Part shown: positions 24,501 to 35,031 of the stretch, one piece after another | How the letters are laid out: each line of letters opens with the position of its first letter | Numbering within the stretch: position 1 is the first letter of the stretch | NCBI GenBank assembly: GCA_023159155.1 | Contig: JAJNNX010000025.1 | Span: 124,001 to 188,000, forward strand | Length of the DNA: 64,000 nt | Source: Ustulina deusta | Taxonomy: Eukaryota; Ascomycota; Sordariomycetes; Xylariales; Xylariaceae | Direction of reading: 5' to 3' | The notes under the pieces: model-generated | Told to the model about the DNA's origin: nothing | What the model saw: the letters and a program-made list of their open reading frames with translations, nothing else | The model's database searches: none | Position numbers and translations under genes: made by a program

Positions 24501-25686
24501 GAGAGGGGGTACCGACACTGCGGTTAGCAATCATGTTACGTGCATAAGCCAAATTCAAGGAGCTTCTCCAGTTCTTAGTCCCTCGATGCGAGACACGTTT
24601 CGGTAACAGGTTTGTTACGGCCGGGGGCGTCTCGCGCTTCCTGGCCAGAACGCCGCACCGGATCCTTCGGACATGAGCACTGGTATCCTGCCAGGGCTTG
24701 TGTCCATCGTCGCCCGATCGGAATTGCGGTGCGTTGTTCCCGTACGAGGCTCCATCTACAGAATTACCTACTCTATCCTTGGCCCGTTCTGTTCGGGTTC
24801 TCAGATTCGGCTCGGCTTACCTGTGACAAGGTTTCCAGCCATGCATCATATCCTCACTACCTTTCGATGTCGTATCCGAAACGCTCATTTAATTCCCAGG
24901 CGGGCAAGCGATCAACGTCGTTTACCATTGCGGAGAAGAAAATGCATTTATTACATGAGCCACATACGTAGGTCGCGCGAGCATGATAAAATTGCTTCTT
25001 TCGATCCTTCGGCATCGCTCCGCGCGTTTCATCACTCACCCAACAGTGTATCCCGTCGAGATGCCATTGGACTTCACTGTAAGCCTCTCAGATCATGGCG
25101 TCTCTTGGCTGTGAGTGATAGACCATGGCTGGCGTGGCGGCGCCGATCTCTGCGATCGCCCAACACGACCTCGGTCAGTGCCGGTTGGGACACAATACGT
25201 GCATGACAGCCATCATCCCACCGTCAGTTACGGTCATTCTAAGTCGCCTATTATCGTGCTTGTGTCATCGTGCATATTTCGCAATTCCCACTAAAGGCAA
25301 TTGGCGTTCATGGCATTCATACTTGGTGATTGGGGGATTGGTGAGTGTAACTCAGTACACGTCCCTCGACAGGATCAAGGTTGAATAGTCTATCGATAAG
25401 CGCGCTGATAAGAGCTAGATATCGAAATATTTTGTGGGGCTGATATGATCCGCTTCGTATTCACAGCACAAGGTGTCTCCTTTTTGTCATGATGCTTCAT
25501 GTCGCCCATCTTGTCATCATGAAGAAGTTTTGGATTCTCTATATACCTTCGCCCCTGCCATTCCTTTTCTATCATTAGGTCCCAGATGCTGATTGCCCTT
25601 TCATATCGCTGCCTATCTTGTGCTGGTTTCGTTGGCGGGCGTGTCGAATCCGAGCCGCTGTAGCTTGGCGATTTACTCGCCCAAGG
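21541..25686. other. 4.1-kb intergenic region, no gene recognised
   Basis: Holds the 3' side of the zinc-cluster gene and the promoter side of the PQ-loop gene. Visible features are a pyrimidine-rich CTTT/CTCT tract at 23642-23699 and GTAGA repeats near 22461-22478. Short minus-strand open frames at 24857-25018 (contains CGSCNKC) and 25390-25575 look slightly protein-like, but have no recognisable family or complete gene structure. Confidence 0.5.
23642..23699 (+). repeat. CTTT/CT-rich polypyrimidine tract
   Basis: Nearly pure pyrimidine for about 58 bp, with several TTTC units and a T-run. A simple-sequence tract. Confidence 0.8.
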
Positions 25687-26660
25687 ATGGCAATGATGGG
25701 CTTCTTTACAAGCCTCGCCAGCATTGCGGCGCCGCTATTTCTAATCGCGTCTCCGATATTGTCCTATTCTGACCAAGCTCTCTCGATGCATCGCGCAAAA
25801 TCAAGTGCCGGCTTCTCCCTCGACATTCCACTGATCATGTTGGTTGCGTCCATGTTTAGGTGAGGGAAAACTCGCGATTCGCTCGGTCGAGAGTCTCGTC
25901 GTTGACGGGAAGTGTTAGGATATTTTATTACCCCGGGGCAAAATACGACGTTGCTCTGCTTATCCAGTCGTTTTGCAATATATTCATGCAGGTTATTCTG
26001 CTGAAGATCGCCCTTGATCATCGCCCAGCTCCATCATCTAGGGGTGGCGATGCCGCGATCCCTTTCTCCGGATCACAGGGCGGTCTCCCGGGCCTGCGAC
26101 GCCCCTATAATTTTTGGCAGTGGCGCTCGTCGAAGCCGTTAGTCTACCGCCCCTTCTTCAACCTACTGCCTTTGGCCATTAACCTCGTCTCTCCTAGTTA
26201 TTGGCAATTCTTGCTGTGTTTATTTATCGCCCTAGCCGCCCTCGAGCTCCTAATTGCCCCATTCGATTCGATATACCCTACCTACTCGGCATTAACCGGA
26301 TACGTTGGTCTTTCGGTCGAGGCCACGCTCCCTCTCCCACAACTTTACGCCAATGCACAGTCCAAGTCATGTAAGGGTTTTCGCTTCTCGGTGTTGGCCA
26401 GCTGGATAGCAGGCGACTCGATGAAAATGTTTTGGTTCTTTACAGCTACGGCAGAGATCCCTTTGGCTTTCAAGTTGTGCGGCATCTTCCAGGCTATCTG
26501 CGATGCATTGATCGGCGTTCAGTATTTTATATATGGGAATCGGGGCCCACTGGCAAAGTCACAGCAGAAGGATTGGGAACTTGCAGGGAAGTCATCTTCA
26601 TCCAATGGATGGCAAACACCTATCGGCAGGCGAACCCCGATGGGGGAGAAGAGCTATTAA
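25687..26660 (+). CDS. ANY1: PQ-loop repeat membrane protein, ANY1/PQLC1 (SLC66A2) type
   Basis: Two exons, 25687-25859 and 25919-26660, with a 59-nt intron (GTGAGG...TAG) splitting an Arg codon; about 304 aa. The protein is strongly hydrophobic, with about seven membrane segments. A first PQ-loop-like half (SILSYSDQALSMHRAKS, then MFRIFYYPGAKYD) is followed by a second with VEATLPLPQLYANAQSKSCKGFR and a conserved WIAGDSMKMFWFF. The C-terminal tail is polar. Yeast Any1/Cfs1 and human PQLC1 belong to this group and affect phospholipid flippase-dependent trafficking at Golgi/endosomes. Several ATGs are close together at the start (25687, 25693, 25696); the first is chosen. The FWQW motif seen in PQLC1 relatives is present (YNFWQWRSSKP). 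Family assignment is good; the function in this organism is inferred. Confidence 0.82.
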
Positions 26661-28794
26661 TGAATAAAGTAATCATCATCCGATGCTTTCGTATGGGTAA
26701 GTGCCAATGCACGATGGGAGAGCTTCGTAGCAGTCCACACACACTATGACAGCATCGAAATAATTAGATCTCGAATATGGAATTACATTTCACTTCAAAC
26801 CCAGCCTACACCTGACCTACATCTGAGTTCATTCATTTCAAGGAGACTACCTAGCCTACCAGGTCACTATATGTATTACTGGCCTTGGACAGTTCGATAA
26901 TTCAAAGGATTCTTGGCTACACTAGTGTAGGTACTCGGCAGTCCAAGTTGAATTTACCGTATTAGGAAATGGCTTGTGCTTTCCAGGCAGGGATCCGATC
27001 GATAAGGCTTGCAGGGGTCGAGGTTAGCTACATGTAGGTTAGCAGTTTGTCCTCTCAAATGCTGTGCCTCATCGTGAGTTAGTGCTACGGAATACAAAGA
27101 GCCGGCGGGTTGAGAAAGAGCCATCCGCTTTCTCGCCATGTGTTAAGAGGAATTAAGTTTATTTTGGCGCAATATACGAGTTGGAGTACATGGTAGCGTC
27201 TTTTTAAAGGAGAGGAATAGGCAAACTGGCTGTACTATTGCGACCTCACATCTGGCACGTGATTCACCACTAACAGCACTGCACATGCATTCATGTTGAC
27301 TTACGAGGTTCAAGTGCCTTTTTCAAAAGTCTTTGGCCAGAGTCCAACTTTGAATTTTGTCGAGTTTCCAATCCCACCTTCCCGAGTCACTTTCTAAACA
27401 CCTTGGGAAGCACCTGCCCTGAATACATGCCCCAGGACCATCCCGTGGTTTCCAGTATACCTGTTGTTGAGTAGGAGGACCCGATTCCGCAATCAGCATT
27501 GCCGATTTATTCGCTATCACTTCTAGAGCAAAGTTCCATGCTCTAACAAAGACAAAGGCTGATACCTACTTAGTTATTGCATGCCTGGGTAGCCGTTGAG
27601 GAGTTCGTCTTTTTATAAGAACTGGCAAATCCAGAGAAACTATTGGCTGCCGAGGGACTTTACCAGACTCGCATAGTTTCTTGCCTGCGAAATACTTGAG
27701 TGCCGTACGCATGATAGTAAGTCTTTCTTGTTCATATTAAACACTGCACATGTTCTCGAATGCCTATCCTACGGCGTTGGCTGCGATAGCCTAGAAGATT
27801 ACCAAACTCCATTGCGCCAGTTGCTTGGACTGAAGAAAGGCATGGTTTTTTTCTTTTCTTCTTTTTTTCGTCTTCAATGTGTCTTATATCATCCCCATCC
27901 GCCATCAAGCTGAACTACGGATACAATCATAGTCAGGAGCTGAGACTTCCATTGTGGAATACAATCGTGAGGCTCACTGGGACATGGTTAGGTCCACCGC
28001 TCTAAGGCATTGCCGTCTGTCGAGTAAAGCTGTGTGCCGCAGGCGAGGAAGCATTCGGGTTTGACAATATAATACCTGATACCGCGGTACTTCGTACCTG
28101 CGTACCTGCCGTCCTGTTCCATCTCATTCTCATTCTCATGCTCATGCTCATGCTCATGTCCACAATTCAGTCTCGCTCGCCTCAGCACCAAGAGCCAACT
28201 CACCAGCATTACCACCGGCAACACAACACAACACAACACAACCCATCAGCAGCAGCCTGGCCTCGACTGTTCCACAAAGGGAATATTGCAACTACCTCTG
28301 TCGACCGTCAGCAAGGAAGGTGCCGAGTGTAGGTGCTTCATACATCTGAACCTGGGCTCCTGTTGTTGTCGAGTCTCCCGATCAACCACCCAAGCACTCC
28401 CCCCTACCTTATCATTCCCAGCAGCAGTTCATAGCCCAGCCAACCCACCATCCCAAATCCCCTAGTCCTTCTGTTTGCATTGAGGCACTGGCAACCACGA
28501 GCCTCCTCCCCAGCCCACCACCGACGCGAACACGCCAATACAAACACAACCAACCCTCCACGGTTACTGATTCCCTCGCAGGCTATAGACCACACTTCTC
28601 TCACATCCCACTCATTAGCGTCTAGTAGCACTGTTCACCCCGTCCCACTTGCCACGCTCTTTGACGCTCTTGCCATCACCCATCTCCGCTGACTCGTCGA
28701 TCACTGGGTTCCCCATAACACCAGCCACCAACCAACAATCTCGGTCTGCCAGGACACACAACCCATCTTCAGCAGTCGACAACTCGTCATCAAC
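26661..28794. other. intergenic region including a G-poor leader of the 28795 gene
   Basis: No gene recognised. A 14-bp perfect palindrome CTACACTAGTGTAG lies at 26917-26930. A CTCATT/CTCATG hexamer array sits at 28123-28158 and a CACAA array at 28220-28242. From about 28180 to 28794 the plus strand is C/A/T-rich and poor in G, as in long unstructured fungal 5' leaders. Confidence 0.5.
28123..28158 (+). repeat. CTCATT/CTCATG hexamer array
   Basis: About six tandem hexamers, two or three CTCATT followed by CTCATG copies, in the upstream region of the 28795 gene. Confidence 0.8.
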
Positions 28795-30346
28795 ATGGCA
28801 TCTCAAGGTAAAAATAAAACTAACTTCAAGACCTACGAGGCGAGCACCCGCCTGCTCGCCGCTGTCATCGCCACCAACAATATCAAACTCGATTATGCCG
28901 GTATGTTACATTTTCTCCGTTGGCTGACATGTACGCTATCGCCCGTTGCTTTTTCCCAACACAGTCCCCGCACATATCTCTTTGAATCCCCTTCTGACCC
29001 GATCGTTTCCCTGTCGGTAGAACTAGCGAGACACGTTGGTAATGGAGCCACCAAAGATTCCATCAATCATCGACTTCGACCTATCAAGCAGCTAGCCAAG
29101 ATGCAGGCTGCTTGTCTACAGCGTGGAGAGGATCCTGGTGACTTGCCTGCCGATAAAGGAGGTAATACTCTTCAAGTCTTGTCTCAGCACGTCTTGTATC
29201 TCCTACTTGATTGTTTATTTCGTCTCTCTGTTGCCCCTCTTCCCGTGTGGTTCGGTGGCCCGCCATCTGTAGTTTCATAACCTTTTCACCATCATCGGGG
29301 TAGCCATCTGATTAGCTGTAGTGCTTGCTCACCTCGTTGAGAACGGTACTACCGGCGCTGCCTTGGAGCATCGCATGCGTCCGATCAAGCAGTTGGCTAA
29401 GGAGTTCGTTGCTAAGCTCGAGAAGGAGCAGAAGAAGGAAGCCGGCAAGTCACCGGCTAAGGAAGAAAGTAAATCTTCCTGTCTTCCAATGCTTCCTTAC
29501 GCGACACAAACATACACAAGACTCACCGGGCGTTCGGGAGCAGAGATACTTACCATTGCATCGCATTCTTAGAGACACGTTGCTTTTCATCACCCTATTC
29601 TTAGTTTATTCATAACCTAAGCCCATCTACTATCTAAACTAAGCTAACTTTGCATAGAAATCCAGAAGCTCTTTGGCGAGTCTACGCCTAGTGGCATCGA
29701 ATGGCAGTTTCGTGATATCAAGAATCTGGGCAAAGCTCAGCAAGAGGCTGTCAAGAAGGGCGAGAATCCCGCTTCACTTCTAGTGCCTGGTACTCCTTCT
29801 GGCCGCAAAAGGGCTGCACCAGCGAGCACCCCCGGCTCTGGAGCTACTGCTCGCACCCCCGGCACGGGTGCGCGAGGTCGTAGACGCAATGCGCCAGCTG
29901 CCCTCGCTCCTCCGGGTTCGTCTGATGACAACGGGGATAATGACTCTGATGGTGTTGTCGAAACACCTAGCAAGAGCGCCCCCACGAAGAGAGCCAGAAC
30001 TACGGCCGCGACTCCGACGCCTAAGAAGGGTAACGGAAATGTTGCTGCACCTACCGCCACTCCTACCAAGGGTACCACTGGTACTCCTACTCTCGCAGCA
30101 GCCTCGCATGCTACTCGTGCCTCTATCTTTGGCGATGGTGGAACCACTCCGGCGGTTATGCTCTCTACTGAGGCGTTCGACAACGGAGTTCAGATGGGCA
30201 CTGCTCATGGCGCACAGCACCATACCCAGGCTACTAAACCTGCCACCATCAAGAATGAGTTTGCAACTGGTGCGAACCCATTCCTCGGTGCTATGAACGT
30301 TTGCGCCTTTGATGAGGAAGACCATTTCGAGGACGGCGAGATCTAA
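28795..30346 (+). CDS. basic fungal protein with repeated HRxRPIKQLAK module; tandem symmetric exons
   Basis: Not an enzyme family I can name; it looks like an uncharacterised nuclear protein family of filamentous fungi. Four exons: 28795-28900, 29021-29161, 29322-29468 and 29658-30346. Every junction is phase 1, so exon 2 (141 nt) and exon 3 (147 nt) can each be skipped or included without shifting frame. The full chain is 360 aa; single-module forms are 313 or 311 aa. Exon 1 carries TYEASTRLLAAVIATNNIKLDYA. Exons 2 and 3 encode homologous modules (LARHVGNGAT..HRLRPIKQLAK and LAHLVENGTT..HRMRPIKQLAK), and exon 4 opens with a third, diverged one (KLFGESTPSGIEWQFRDIK). The rest is Thr/Pro/Ala-rich with basic patches (GRKR, GARGRRR, PTKRAR) suggesting nuclear location, and an acidic C-terminal end. 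Inclusion of both exons, or a mutually exclusive choice, cannot be decided from DNA. Confidence 0.8.
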
Positions 30347-31748
30347 TTCTCCTTTTGTCTCTCACCTGAGACATCTGCCTGTACCCCCTTCGGGCAGACA
30401 GACGATATAGTTTTCTAGTCCTTGATCTACCCTCGGCGCCCCATTCCGAGTTGCATTCTGCGGTTTTCGCTTTCAGCAGTACGCTGTAGCCATATTCGGA
30501 GTAGTTCAACCTTGAAGATGAAAAACTGATATCGATGGATGAACGACGTGGCCGAAGATTCCTGCGACGGCATGCGCACGACATACAGACTCTATTCATC
30601 GCGCCGCATTGTACCGCACGGTGTTCGGCCGAAGGCTGGTTTCGTTTCCATGGTTCAGATTTTTCACTATATGATACGATACGATGCTATCTCCGTACCC
30701 CATCGGTCTCCTTTATTTACTTTTTGTTCGAGTCTAAACCCCCCAAAACATGCGAAAAGAACAAGACAAGACGGCAACCGATCCTTGTCTCGAGAGTATA
30801 GATCTAGATTCAGACGAAGAGGACAAATGGCGGCGGAACAGGGAAACATGATGGAAAAGTAAATTGAGGGAAAAAGACAAGAAAAAAAGAATTGACATGA
30901 AAACGGGCGGCAGGGAGGGTAAGAAGAGGAAATCGGATATCTGTGTGCGAAATGGGCTTCTCACGATTTGCGAATGGACGTATCGCGTAAAATTTGCCGA
31001 ACGATCCCTGATGTACTACTATGACTACACAGCACCCTTTACACTCTTGTCGCTGTTATGCCTGCTGGTGCCTCGGCAGTTAAGATCGTATTGCGTTTTT
31101 AATCTTCGGCCTGGAAATGACCGCTTCTTATCTTCAGTGAAACTTGGCTGAGATTTGTCTATTGTACCACTTCGAACCTTCACACTCTCTGTATCGGAGA
31201 GAGAAACGGGGAGAGGCGGAGGGGTTTAATGTGATTCCCGGCTGTTTAATTGTAAAACGGAGCCTACGTACTCATATTTTGACTAGCCTTAGGGCATGCT
31301 AACGATAATATGGGCCAGGTAGATCCCTAAGCACGTACCTGTCTCAAGAGTTGAGGGAGTATGGCCAAGTTCTCAATTGCTAATGGTTACAGGAAACCCG
31401 GGATAAACAGCATGTATGCCCATCTACCTTGAGTATCGGCATGCCATATCGACATGTCCGTCCCTCCAAGACGAGACGAAGGCGGAGTTAGACATTGCTC
31501 CAATGACCTGGGATATATCCCTCCGCAGGAAGCCGATCACCTGGAGGACGGTATACACATATGGAGAAGAAAGACTCGGGATTTATCATACATACCGGCA
31601 TCTGCAGGGTTCGTGTTATTCGATAAGGGAACAGTAAGAGAATAACACGCCGAGATAGAAACACCCAAAATGCCACGTCACGCGAGCTTGCACTCTTTTT
31701 GATTCCTCTTCTTCCCATGCAACATCTAAGTTTTTAAGCTTTGCCAAC
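30347..31748. other. intergenic region, convergent 3' ends
   Basis: Lies between the ends of the 28795 gene and the MTHFR gene. T-rich and A-rich stretches fit 3' UTRs. No gene, RNA or repeat recognised. Confidence 0.5.
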
Positions 31749-33812
31749 TTATTTCAACAGAAAATCCCACAGAACCTCTTTGTTCATGTAGTCGTGATGT
31801 ATGATATTTACCAGCCAGGAATCAGCGCGCGCTGCTTCGAGCAGTTTCTCACTCTCATGTCCCTTGCCGTAGACCTGCGCCCATTCACTAAAGATGCCGA
31901 ATGCCTCCTCGGCCCATGCGCGGAAGCTGACCTCCTCGATGATAGTGGGTGTCACAATTTCTTTGCCGGGGAACACGCCCCAGGTCACGGCATTGGTGCT
32001 ACTTTCACCCATGCTGTAGTTGCTATTACTTGCGTCGATGGTCTCTGCAGTACCCGAAGCCGAGGCCCCGCCGGAGAAATCCGACGACACAAAGTCGCCG
32101 GCCGCGTTTGCCGCGTAGTATGTCACCGTGCCACGAACCTCAGGGCTCGCTAACTTTTCGCGTAGTGTATTCCATTCGGCAGCTGAAATAAAGAACTCTA
32201 CAAACGCCTTTTGGAATACGAAGCCATAGGGAGGACCCCAACCGAAAGTCGGGTCCTCCGAGCGGAATCCATTGACGGCGGGTTGCGAGGCGACTGTCCA
32301 CAGTCCCCGCTGATTCAGTCGTATCAGCTGGCCTGTTATGGCTTCTGTCTCCTCGTGCACCTCTTCCTCGCTCCAGGGAATCGCCGCAAGTTCTCCTTTT
32401 AAATGATGCACAAATAGCATGTTAACATCTTCGAGGCTCTTGGGGTGACCCCAAAGCGATATAGCCTGTGCTCTTGTTACATGTAGGGTAGGTCCATACC
32501 CGTCGATCTCACCGTAGGCGGGAGACCGCGCATCGCCCCAACGACCATTGGGGTAGTCGTCCCAGGTGGCCTCACGTCCAAGAACGCCCTCGCCCTCAGA
32601 TATCGCAAGAGTGTTAGCGCGAGTATTCACCGGCCCAGCTTTTATCCCTACGTCAGCCTGCGACGCCTCGTATTCGGGGTTAGATAGTGTACGTTCTGAT
32701 ACGATAACTCGGTTGCGTGGCTCTGAACCGACAGTGGATTGCCTTCGCGACTGGCTTATGTCCTGGGCATGAAGTTCCCGAGATGGCGTGTCGTTGATGA
32801 CAAGGTCGGGAATATTCGGTAGCGGCCCATCATCCACAACGGCCTCTTCCTCGGGTGTGCTAGATATTAAGTGTGCACGTTCCACGATGAAAGAAACGGC
32901 CTTTTCCAAATTTAATGTGTAAAAGTGGAATCCCTTGGGACCCGGTGTCCTGCTCTGAATATCTTTGACTTGCTCGACAATTTCGCATAAAATATCAACG
33001 CCGACATTCTTCACTTTCTCATCGTCCTTTTTAACGGCATCCAGCCGAGCCATTATTCCATCAGGGATCCTGGCGTGGCTCAACTTGGTTGTCCGCTTGA
33101 TCATCTGGTAACTTTGTATAGGCATGAGGCCAGGGATGATAGGTATCGTCTTGAAAGCACCACTGGGGTGCTCTCTTAACTTCCGCTCAAACTTCCCGTA
33201 GGTATCTGTATCAAAGAAGAGTTGGGTCATGAGAAAGTCAGCTCCCGCAAGGGTCTTCTCAACCAGATAGGGGAGATCATGCTCTAAGCTCTGACCTAGC
33301 GGATGGCTCTCGTCCGCATGTCCTTCCGGGTACGTAGCGACGCCGATACAGAAATATTCGCCGTACTTGTTTTTGATATACTTGACCAAATCGATAGCCC
33401 ATACAAATCCCTCATCAATGGCATTCTCGGGATTCCCATTGGCATCCTGGTACTCGGCGGCTCTCGGAGGGTCGCCCCGCAGAGCCAGGATGTTTCTTAT
33501 TCCAAGAGCCTTGGCGTCTTCCAAAGCATTGTCTATCATCTTGCGGCTCATGTTTGTACACGTGAGGTGCAAACAGGTGGTGAGGTTGAGTTCTCTCTGG
33601 CATATCTCGGCCAGCTCAAGGGACTTGGTGGCAGTAGAGCCACCGGCACCCCACGTGACGTTCACGAACAGAGGCCGCAGGGCGCGAGCCATTCGGTCGA
33701 GACGGTCGCGCAAGTTGGAGAATCCCATTCCAGTCTTGGGTGGGAAGAATTCGAGCGAAAAATAATTGGCGTCGGCCGGCAAAGCGGCTATCTTGTCTGT
33801 GATTTTCTCCAT
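31749..33812 (-). CDS. MET12: methylenetetrahydrofolate reductase, MET12 type
   Basis: MTHFR (EC 1.5.1.20) reduces 5,10-methylene-THF to 5-methyl-THF, the methyl donor for methionine synthesis, in the cytosol. One uninterrupted exon encodes about 687 aa from the ATG at 33812 (MEKITDKIAAL). The N-terminal FAD/TIM-barrel domain, about residues 1-300, shows SLEFFPPKTGMG, VTWGAGGSTA, HLTCTNMSRKMID, NILALRGDPP, GVATYPEGH and FLMTQLFFD. The eukaryotic C-terminal regulatory domain, from about residue 410, includes LGREATWDDYPNGRWGD, SPAYGEIDGYGP and AVTWGVFPGKEI. Wording such as LEFFPPKT, TWGAGG and SPAYGEIDGYGP matches the Met12 rather than the Met13 paralogue. A Ser/Glu-rich linker joins the domains. 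It is divergent with the aminotransferase at 35032. No intron is needed. Confidence 0.95.
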   Translation of the reverse strand: MEKITDKIAALPADANYFSLEFFPPKTGMGFSNLRDRLDRMARALRPLFVNVTWGAGGSTATKSLELAEICQRELNLTTCLHLTCTNMSRKMIDNALEDAKALGIRNILALRGDPPRAAEYQDANGNPENAIDEGFVWAIDLVKYIKNKYGEYFCIGVATYPEGHADESHPLGQSLEHDLPYLVEKTLAGADFLMTQLFFDTDTYGKFERKLREHPSGAFKTIPIIPGLMPIQSYQMIKRTTKLSHARIPDGIMARLDAVKKDDEKVKNVGVDILCEIVEQVKDIQSRTPGPKGFHFYTLNLEKAVSFIVERAHLISSTPEEEAVVDDGPLPNIPDLVINDTPSRELHAQDISQSRRQSTVGSEPRNRVIVSERTLSNPEYEASQADVGIKAGPVNTRANTLAISEGEGVLGREATWDDYPNGRWGDARSPAYGEIDGYGPTLHVTRAQAISLWGHPKSLEDVNMLFVHHLKGELAAIPWSEEEVHEETEAITGQLIRLNQRGLWTVASQPAVNGFRSEDPTFGWGPPYGFVFQKAFVEFFISAAEWNTLREKLASPEVRGTVTYYAANAAGDFVSSDFSGGASASGTAETIDASNSNYSMGESSTNAVTWGVFPGKEIVTPTIIEEVSFRAWAEEAFGIFSEWAQVYGKGHESEKLLEAARADSWLVNIIHHDYMNKEVLWDFLLK

Positions 33813-35031
33813 GGCGGGCAACTGTGGGAGAGAAAAAGGAGGACACAAGAGAAGAGAAGAGAACAGTGACGGGGGGCGAAGTGTCTAGACAGACAGGTGC
33901 TCTACAGCCGATGCCTTGGGGTAGCCAAGCAGTACGGGGGAGGTTGCAAGGGCGAGGCTGGCGTGGGCGAAAGGCTTGTCTTGTAAGAGAGAGCGGGAGT
34001 CTTGAAAACGGTCTTTTGGCGGGGCAGAGAGGCCAGTCAATCAGCCAGTCCTCTTCTGCCGCTGGTGGCCGAGGGACGGTGGCGGATGAACAAGACGTGG
34101 ATGAACACACGCCGTGTTTTAACTCTGCAATTCCGATGCTTTCGACATCGATGTCTAAAAGGTATCGCGCTTTTTGCAATGCCTTTTGACAAAATTATCG
34201 TCGTGATCCGGGATCGGAGTGTTTGTGATTTCATTATACGGGACCCGATCATTACCTAGGGATAGATAAAGCACCCCGCTGCATACTAATCCGTACCTGA
34301 GAGGCCGGGGGTACCTTGTCTTGACCTACGCAATTGCTTTGACAATTGAATATAGTGGATAAATGAATGTCCGTGGAACTCGATTAGGTAAGTCGGGGCT
34401 TGACATTAGGTTGGGACCGATGCCACGGAACCGAATTTCCTCATCAGGCTAAGCCGCGAGCTGACACCCGCACTAGTGGTCCTGGCATTCTGCAACTGGG
34501 GCGCAAGGCCAGAGATAAGGAAACGACTAGCAAAGACGTCGACACCACGTGTGGTCTAGTGTAGCGGAGAGGAAGTCGGGAGCGGGAGACTCGGCCGGTT
34601 CGCCGAGCTGCTCGGCAAACATCCATGAACCATGAACAAGTGATTATCTCCAGTCGGCAGGACGCGATTTGTAATCGTGCAGATGGAGTCTACGAAACGA
34701 CATGTCCCTATCATCTACGTCCTACACTCCCGGGTATCAAAGAGAGGTTGTTACCTGTCCTGGAGAGACGCCGGTCAGCATTCTCTCTTCTTTTTTTTTT
34801 TTCTTTTCTGTCTTTCTTCACACTGCCTACTCTACACTGGATAAGGCACTTTCTTGCTCTAGTACACTGCAGTAGATAGGTAAGTAGGTAGAATTCGGCG
34901 TTATACCTACTCCCCAGGCAGTTCCAGCTGCATTTCCGCCATCTTCCGAACTCCAACGCTTGTTGCGTCGCATCGGACAACAACCCCGTCTTCCGCATCG
35001 CCGTAGCTCCACGAGACCAGCCGAAAGCAAG
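33813..35031. promoter_or_regulatory. divergent promoter region, MTHFR / aminotransferase
   Basis: About 1.2 kb between two divergent starts. Polypyrimidine tract CTTCTTTTTTTTTTTTC around 34788-34802, a GGTAAGTAGGTAG run near 34879, and GA-rich sequence just above the MTHFR start. No clear TATA box on either side. Confidence 0.45.

Noticed and set aside
24673..25206. 177-aa plus-strand open frame
   Set aside because: Arg/Ser/His-rich composition without domains or homologous pattern; likely chance.
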